A stretch of 64,000 nucleotides of DNA, from positions 1-64,000 of the forward strand of contig NW_027473713.1 of NCBI RefSeq assembly GCF_050947335.1, written 5' to 3'. Origin of the DNA: Megachile rotundata. Its lineage: Eukaryota > Arthropoda > Insecta > Hymenoptera > Megachilidae. Numbering within the stretch: the first letter of the stretch is position 1; every line of letters begins with the position of its first letter. Below the pieces are notes generated by a model that made no database searches, was not told where the DNA came from, and saw only the letters and a list, made by a program, of their open reading frames with translations. A program made the position numbers and the translations under genes. Of this stretch, positions 56,523 through 64,000 are shown piece by piece.

Positions 56523-59500
56523 CTCAGATTATTAGCCATATTATGCTTATGTGATCGACAGAACGACAATTACTATACTTATTACACTCACTATTATCAA
56601 TCTAACTCATATTATTAACCATATTATGCAGATATGATCGATAGCACGACATTTACTACAATTACTACTCTTATTATTATCAATCTAACTCATATTATTA
56701 ACCATATTATGCAGATATGATCTATAGCACGACATTTACTATACTTATTACTCTTATTATTATCAATCTAACTCATATTATTAACCATATTATGCAGATA
56801 TGATCGATAGAACTACAATTAGTATACTCATTACTCTTATTATTATCAATCTAACTCATATTATTAGCCATATTATGCTTATATGATCGACAGAACGACA
56901 ATTACTATATTCATTACACTCACTATTATCAATTTAACACATATTATTAACCATATTATGCTAATATGATCGATAGAACGACAATTACTATACTTATTAC
57001 TCTCATTGTTATCAATCTAACTCATATTATTAGCCATATTATGCTTATGTGATCGATAGAACGACAATTACTATACTTATTACACACACTATTATCAATC
57101 TAACTCATATTATTAACCATATTATGCAGATATGATCGATAGCACGACATTTACTACACTTACTACTCTTATTATTATCAATCTAACTCATATTATTAAC
57201 CATATTATGCAGATATGATCGATAGCACGACATTTACTATACTTATTACTCTTATTATTATCAATCCAACTCATATTATTAACCATATTATGCAGATATG
57301 ATCGATAGAACTACAATTAGTATACTCATTACTCTTATTATTATCAATCTAACTCATATTATTAGCCATATTATGCTTATATGATCGATAGAACGACAAT
57401 AACTATACTTATTACACTAACTGTTATCAATCTAACTCATATTATTAACCATAATATGCAGATATGATCGATAGAACTACAATTAGTATACTCCTTACTC
57501 TTATTATTATCAATCTAACTCATATTATCAGCCATATTAAGCTTATATGATCGATAGAACGACAATTACTATATTCATTTCCCTTATTATTATCAATCTA
57601 ACTCATATTATTAGCCATATTATGCTTATATGATCGACAGAACGACAATTACTATACTTATTACACTAACTGTTATCAATCTAACTCATATTATTAACCA
57701 TATTATGCAAATATGATAGATAGAACGACAATTACTATACTCATTACTCTTATTATTATCGGCCCAACTCATATTATTAGCCATATTATGCTTATATGAT
57801 CGACAGAACGACAATTACTATACTCATTACACTTACTATTATCAATCTAACTCATATTATTAACCATATTATGCTCATATGATCGATAGAACGACCATTA
57901 CTATACTTATTACTCTCATTGTTATCAATCTAACTCATATTATTAGCCATATTATGCTTATGTGATCGATAGAACGACAATTACTATACTTATTACTCTT
58001 ATTATTATGAATCTAACTCATATTATTAACCATATTATGCAGATATGATCGATAGCACGACATTTACTATACTTATTACTCTTATTGTTATCAATCTAAC
58101 TCATATTATTAACCATATTATGCAGATATGATCGATAGAACTACAATTAGTATACTCATTACTCTTATTATTATCAATCTAACTCATATTATTAGCCATA
58201 TTATGCTTATATGATCGATAGAACGACAATTACTATATTCATTTCTCTTATTATTATCAATCTAACTCATATTATTCGCCATATTATGCTTATATGATCG
58301 ATAGAACGACAATTACTATACTTATTACACTCACTGTTATCAATCTAACTCATATTATTAACCATATTATGCAGATATGATCGATAGAACTACAATTAGT
58401 ATACTCCTTACTCTTTTATTATCAATCTAACTCATATTATTAGCCATATTAAGCTTATATGATCGATAGAACGACAATTACTACATTCATTTCCCATATT
58501 ATTATCAATCTAACTCATATTATTAGCCATATTATGCTTATATGATCGACAGAACGACAATTACTATACTTATTACTCTCATTATTATCAGCCTAACTCA
58601 TATTATTAGCCATATTATGCTTATATGATCGATAGAACGACAATTACTATACTCATTACTCTTATTATTATCAATCTAACTCATGTTATTAGCCATATTA
58701 TGCTTATATGATCGATAGAACGACAATTACTATACTCATTACTCTTATTATTATCAATCTAACTCATATTATTAGCCATATTATGCAGATATGATCGATA
58801 TAACGACAATTACTATACTTATTACACTCACTATTATCAATCTAACTCATATTATTAACCATATTATGCTTATATGATCGATAGAACGACAATTACTATA
58901 CTGATTACTCTTATTATTATCAGCCTAACTCATATTATTAGCCATATTATGCTTATATGAACGATAGAACGACAATTACTATACTCATTACTCTTATTAT
59001 TATCAATCTAGCTCAGATTATTAACCATATTATGCTAATATGATCGATAGAACGACAATTACTATACTTATTACACTCACTATTATCAATCTAATTCATA
59101 TTATTAGCCATATTATGCTTATGTGATCGATAGAAGGACAATTACTATACTTATTACTCTTATTATTATGAATCTAACTCATATTATTAACCATATTATG
59201 CAGGTATGATCAATAGCACGACATTTACTACACTTATTACTCTTACTATTACCAATCTAACTCAGATTATTAGCAATATTATGCTTATGTGATCGACAGA
59301 ACGACAATTACTATACCCATTACACTCACTGTTATCAATCTAACTCATATTATTAACCATATTATGCACATATGATCGATAGAACGACAATTACTATACT
59401 TATTACTCTTAATACTATTATGAATCTAACTCATATTATTAACCATATTATGCAGATATGATCTATAGCACGACATTTACTATACTTATTACTCTTATTA

Positions 59501-61258
59501 TTGTCAATCTAACTCATATTATTAACCATATTATGCAGACATGATCGATAGAACTACAATTAGTATACTCCTTACTCTTATTATTATCAATCTAACTCAT
59601 ATTATTAGCCATATTATGCTTATATGATCGATAGAACGACAATTACTATATTCATTTCCCTTATTATTATCAATCTAACTCATATTATTAGCCATATTAT
59701 GCTTATATGATCGATAGAACGACAATTACTATACTTATTACACTAACTGTTATCAATCTAACTCATATTATTAACCATAATATGCAGATATGATCGATAG
59801 AACTACAATTAGTATACTCCTTACTCTTATTATTATCAATCTAACTCATATTATTAGCCATATTAAGCTTATATGATCGATAGAACGACAATTACTATAT
59901 TCATTTCCCTTATTATTATCAATCTAACTCATATTATTAGCCATATTATGCTTATATGATCGACAGAACGACAATTACTATACTTATTACACTAACTGTT
60001 ATCAATCTAACTCATATTATTAACCATATTATGCAAATATGATCGATAGAACGACAATTACTATACTCATTACTCTTATTATTATCGGCCCAACTCATAT
60101 TATTAGCCATATTATGCTTATATGATCGACAGAACGACAATTACTATACTCATTACACTTACTATTATCAATCTAACTCATATTATTAACCATATTATGC
60201 TCATATGATCGATAGAACGACCATTACTATACTTATTACTCTCATTGTTATCAATCTAACTCATATTATTAGCCATATTATGCTTATGTGATCGATAGAA
60301 CGACAATTACTATACTTATTACTCTTATTATTATGAATCTAACTCATATTATTAACCATATTATGCAGATATGATCGATAGCACGACATTTACTATACTT
60401 ATTACTCTTATTGTTATCAATCTAACTCATATTATTAACCATATTATGCAGATATGATCGATAGAACTACAATTAGTATACTCATTACTCTTATTATTAT
60501 CAATCTAACTCATATTATTAGCCATATTATGCTTATATGATCGATAGAACGACAATTACTATACTCATTACTCTTATTATTATCAATCTAGCTCATATTA
60601 TTAACCGTATTATGCTAATATGATCGATAGAACGACAATTACTATACTTATTACACTCACTATTATCAATCTAATTCATATTATTAGCCATATTATGCTT
60701 ATATGATCGACAGAACGACAATTACTATACTTATTACTCTCATTATTATCAGCCTAACTCATATTATTAGCCATATTATGCTAATATGATCGATAGAACG
60801 ACAATTACTATACTTCTTACTCTCATTATTATCAATCTAATTCATATTATTAGCCATATTATGCTTATGTGATCGATAGAAGGACAATTACTATACTTAT
60901 TACTCTTATTATTATGAATCTAACTCATATTATTAACCATATTATGCAGGTATGATCAATAGCACGACATTTACTACACTTATTACTCTTACTATTACCA
61001 ATCTAACTCAGATTATTAGCAATATTATGCTTATGTGATCGACAGAACGACAATTACTATACCCATTACACTCACTGTTATCAATCTAACTCATATTATT
61101 AACCATATTATGCACATATGATCGATAGAACGACAATTACTATACTTATTACTCTTAATACTATTATGAATCTAACTCATATTATTAACCATATTATGCA
61201 GATATGATCGATAGCACGCCATTTACTACACTTATTACTCTTATTATTATCAATCTAA
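56523..61258 (+). repeat. Beta segment of unit U24, 57 monomers (copy of U21 beta)
   Basis: Matches 42,241-46,976 at offset 14,282: AAGCTT at 57539, 58451 and 59865; TATCGGCCC at 57757 and 60083; CTTTTATT at 58413; 86-bp monomers at 59407 and 61153; ACCCATTACAC at 59315 and 61061. Confidence 0.88.
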
Positions 61259-62502
61259 CTCAGATTATTAGCCATATTATGCAGATATGATCTATAGCAC
61301 GACATTTACTATACTTATTACTCTTATTATTATCAATCTAACTCATATTATTAGCCATATTATGCTTATATGATCGATAGAACGACAATTACTATATTCA
61401 TTTCTCTTATTATTATCAATCTAACTCATATTATTAGCCATATTATGCTTATATGATCGATAGAAAGACAATTACTATACTTATTACACTCACTGTTATC
61501 AATCTAACTCATATTATTAACCACATTATGCAAATATGATCGATAGAACGACAATCACTATACTCATTACTCTTATTATTATCAGCCTAACTCATATTAT
61601 AAGCCATATTATGCTAATATGATCGATAGAACGACAATTACTATACTTATTACACTCACTATTATCAATCTAACTCATATTATTAACCATATTATGCAGA
61701 TATGATCGATAGAATGACAACTACTGTACTCATTTCTCTCATTATTATCAATCTAACTAATATTATTAGCCATATTATGCTTATATGATCGACAGAACGA
61801 CTATTACTATACTTATTACTCTCATTATTATCAGCCTAACTCATATTATTAGCCATATTATGCTTATATGATCGATAGACGACAATTACTATACTAATTA
61901 CTCTTATTATTATCAATCTAACTCATATTATTAGCCATATTATGCTTATATGATCGATAGAACGACAATTACTGTACTCATTACACTTATTATTATCAAT
62001 CTAACTCATGTTATTAACCATATCATGCTAATATGATCGATAGAACGACAATTACTATACTTATTACACTCACTATTATCAATCTAACTCATATTATTAA
62101 CCATATTATGCAGATATGATCGATATAACGACAATTACTATACTTATTACACTCACTATTATCAATCTATCTCATATTATTAACCATATTATGCAGATAT
62201 GATGGATAGCACGACATTTACTGTACTTATTACTCTTATTGTTATCAATCTAACTCATATTATTAACAATATTATGCAGATATGATCGATAGAACGACAA
62301 TTACTATACTTATTACACTCACTATTATCAATCTAACTCATATTATTAACCATATTATGCAGATATGATCGATATAACGACAATTACTATACTTATTACA
62401 CTCACTATTATCAATCTAACTCATATTATTAACCATATTATGCAGATATGATGGATAGCACGACATTTACTGTACTTATTACTCTTATTATTATCAATCC
62501 AA
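61259..62502 (+). repeat. Alpha segment of unit U24, truncated at T17
   Basis: GATCTATAG monomer, T4-T17, ending in a monomer that begins as T17 (GATGGATAGC, TGTAC) and ends like a beta monomer (TTATTATCAATCCAAC). It keeps GAATGACAACT (61713) of U21 but continues into T13-T17 with CTATCTC (62163), as in U20 and U22, where copy A jumps to T5. T18-T27 are absent. The 15 monomers less one base end at 62,502. Confidence 0.86.
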
Positions 62503-64000
62503 CTCATATTATTAACCATATTATGCAGATATGATCGATAGAACTACAATTAGTATACTCATTACTCTTATTATTATCAATCTAACTCATATTATTAGCC
62601 ATATTATGCTTATATGATCGACAGAACGACAATTACTATATTCATTACACTCACTATTATCAATTTAACACATATTATTAACCATATTATGCTAATATGA
62701 TCGATAGAACGACAATTACTATACTTATTACTCTCATTGTTATCAATCTAACTCATATTATTAGCCATATTATGCTTATGTGATCGATAGAACGACAATT
62801 ACTATACTTATTACACACACTATTATCAATCTAACTCATATTATTAACCATATTATGCAGATATGATCGATAGCACGACATTTACTACACTTACTACTCT
62901 TATTATTATCAATCTAACTCATATTATTAACCATATTATGCAGATATGATCGATAGCACGACATTTACTATACTTATTACTCTTATTATTATCAATCCAA
63001 CTCATATTATTAACCATATTATGCAGATATGATCGATAGAACTACAATTAGTATACTCATTACTCTTATTATTATCAATCTAACTCATATTATTAGCCAT
63101 ATTATGCTTATATGATCGATAGAACGACAATAACTATACTTATTACACTAACTGTTATCAATCTAACTCATATTATTAACAATAATATGCAGATATGATC
63201 GATAGAACTACAATTAGTATACTCCTTACTCTTATTATTATCAATCTAACTCATATTATCAGCCATATTAAGCTTATATGATCGATAGAACGACAATTAC
63301 TATATTCATTTCCCTTATTATTATCAATCTAACTCATATTATTAGCCATATTATGCTTATATGATCGACAGAACGACAATTACTATACTTATTACACTAA
63401 CTGTTATCAATCTAACTCATATTATTAACCATATTATGCAAATATGATAGATAGAACGACAATTACTATACTCATTACTCTTATTATTATCGGCCCAACT
63501 CATATTATTAGCCATATTATGCTTATATGATCGACAGAACGACAATTACTATACTCATTACACTTACTATTATCAATCTAACTCATATTATTAACCATAT
63601 TATGCTCATATGATCGATAGAACGACCATTACTATACTTATTACTCTCATTGTTATCAATCTAACTCATATTATTAGCCATATTATGCTTATGTGATCGA
63701 TAGAACGACAATTACTATACTTATTACTCTTATTATTATGAATCTAACTCATATTATTAACCATATTATGCAGATATGATCGATAGCACGACATTTACTA
63801 TACTTATTACTCTTATTGTTATCAATCTAACTCATATTATTAACCATATTATGCAGATATGATCGATAGAACTACAATTAGTATACTCATTACTCTTATT
63901 ATTATCAATCTAACTCATATTATTAGCCATATTATGCTTATATGATCGATAGAACGACAATTACTATATTCATTTCTCTTATTATTATCAATCTAACTCA
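62503..64000 (+). repeat. Start of a further beta segment, cut by the window end
   Basis: Follows 56,772-58,269 at offset 5,731: AATTTAACAC, CACACACTATT (62814 versus 57083), CAATCCAAC, AAGCTT 63270, TATCGGCCC 63488, GATAGATAG near 63,447. One private change is AACAATAATATG near 63,181 versus AACCATAATATG. It lacks the T1-like start and the first beta monomers, so it was joined at a mid-beta position. The array continues beyond the window. Confidence 0.87.

Larger units (their letters stand above)
47981..62122 (+). repeat. 12,871-bp super-repeat, copy B (with an extra 1,411 bp)
   Basis: Second copy of the 155-monomer block, containing an additional 17-monomer duplication. Single-base differences from A that I noticed: 48531 (ACTCATAACTC versus ACTCATTACTC), 54023 (GTTACC versus GTTATC) and TTACTATACT near 58,316 versus TTACAATACT at 44,034. 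Rare marks are shared: GCTTGTATG (36453/49324), ATAATTAACC (36601/49472), GAATGACAACT (47431/61713). Confidence 0.92.
1..64000 (+). repeat. 83-bp AT-rich satellite array, about 771 head-to-tail monomers, fills the window
   Basis: The TAACTCAT start motif recurs every 83 bp (81, 164, 247, 330, 413 and onward) to the last base. Each monomer has a CATATTATT-type motif near 6-14, a second CATATTAT copy near 18-25, GATCGAT at 34-40 and a TTATTA-rich 3' half. GC is about 20-22 of 83 bases. All copies have the same orientation. Length variants: 82-bp monomers with GATAGACGAC at 3770, 8334, 12815, 15304, 20034, 22523, 27502, 29161, 31401, 40782, 47592, 53653 and 61874; 82-bp monomers with CTTTTATT at 44131 and 58413; 86-bp monomers with CTTAATACT at about 40061, 45125, 46871, 52932, 59407 and 61153. 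There is no coding capacity: on the + strand TAA at 1-3, TAA or TAG at 14-16, TGA at 33-35 and TAG at 40-42 cover all three phases, limiting typical frames to about 35 codons. The minus strand is also closed by many TTA/CTA/TCA triplets. Seen: the repeat. Inferred: eukaryotic heterochromatin. The species is not recognised. Confidence 0.98.

Noticed and set aside
1..64000. Protein-coding genes or short reading frames
   Set aside because: All three + strand phases carry a stop in each typical monomer, and the frame shifts by two bases per monomer, so frames stop within about 35 codons. The minus strand is equally closed. Short frames are by-products of the repeat.
1..64000. CRISPR array
   Set aside because: The 83-bp units abut directly with no unique spacers between short repeats, and variation is spread through the unit with ordered higher-order periodicity. 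No cas genes are present.
1..64000. Plasmid or phage iterons, or an AT-rich bacterial replication origin
   Set aside because: Iterons are 17-22 bp and few. A 64-kb array of 83-bp units with HORs is a eukaryotic satellite pattern, and no replication gene is nearby.
1..64000. Mitochondrial A+T-rich control-region repeats
   Set aside because: Length is far beyond a control region, with multi-level HOR structure and no tRNA, rRNA or mitochondrial coding sequence at any point.
1..64000. CENP-B box in the centre of the monomer
   Set aside because: The reverse complement of the ACGAC / ATCGAT region shares only scattered bases with the known box core and lacks the CGGG part. Not supported.
1..64000. 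Telomeric or subtelomeric repeats
   Set aside because: No run of TTAGGG, TTAGG, TTTAGGG or similar; TTAGCC is a single fixed word within the 83-bp unit, not a tandem hexamer.
1..64000. Transposable element insertions, target-site duplications or inverted repeats
   Set aside because: The CAATGGC and T1 spacings are exact multiples of 83 after the three known indels, leaving no room for an insertion. No reverse-oriented monomer was seen.
1..64000. Promoters and terminators from TATA-like and TATAAT-like words
   Set aside because: Such words recur in every monomer because the DNA is about 75% AT. They have no associated gene and no positional meaning.

Overview
The whole window is one uninterrupted tandem array of an AT-rich 83-bp satellite monomer, about 771 copies, all head to tail on the same strand. 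I see no gene, RNA gene, transposon, unique-sequence island or inverted segment. The array is already running at base 1 (inside a monomer) and still running at base 64,000, so neither edge is in view. This points to constitutive heterochromatin of a eukaryotic nuclear chromosome (centromeric, pericentromeric or similar). The monomer is about 24-27% GC. I do not recognise it from a named satellite family and cannot name the species.

Numbering used below: monomer position 1 is the first T of the TAACTCAT motif. Near-universal landmarks are GATCGAT at 34-40 and an ACGAC or ACTAC block at 44-48. Every reading phase of the monomer carries stop codons and 83 is not a multiple of 3, so long reading frames are impossible.

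The array has several nested levels. Level 1 is the 83-bp monomer. Level 2 is a 27-monomer higher-order repeat (HOR) of 2,240 bp, seen intact at 26,721-28,960 and 30,620-32,859; I call its monomers T1-T27. From 1 to about 35,000 the array is 19 units (U1-U19) that each start with the same T1 landmark and contain ordered runs of T1-T27 with pieces deleted, duplicated or re-joined in register, giving units of 10 to 31 monomers. Level 3 is tandem duplication of groups of units: period 7,219 bp (87 monomers, 2.3 copies, about 9,047-25,513), period 3,899 bp (26,721-32,859) and period 2,406 bp (about 2,000-5,100).

From about 33,500 the array changes to a second domain. Here each unit has a 57-58-monomer 'beta' segment of other monomer types followed by an 'alpha' segment derived from T4-T27. 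One 83-monomer unit plus one 72-monomer unit form a 12,871-bp super-repeat (155 monomers), present as copy A (about 35,110-47,980) and copy B (about 47,981-62,122). Copy B carries an extra 17-monomer (1,411-bp) duplication, and a further beta segment starts at about 62,503. Both copies contain a nested 11-monomer (913-bp) duplication.

Monomers inside one unit differ clearly (T1 and T2 differ at about 13 of 83 positions by eye), while corresponding positions in super-repeat copies differ by only scattered single bases. That is the signature of recent amplification by unequal exchange or a similar process. Every departure from an exact multiple of 83 that I checked is explained by three inherited length variants (two 1-bp deletions, one 3-bp insertion). 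The items of interest are the HOR architecture, the boundary between two HOR domains, the hybrid monomers that mark exchange points, and strong strand asymmetry. I found no evidence for a protein-coding or RNA-based system.
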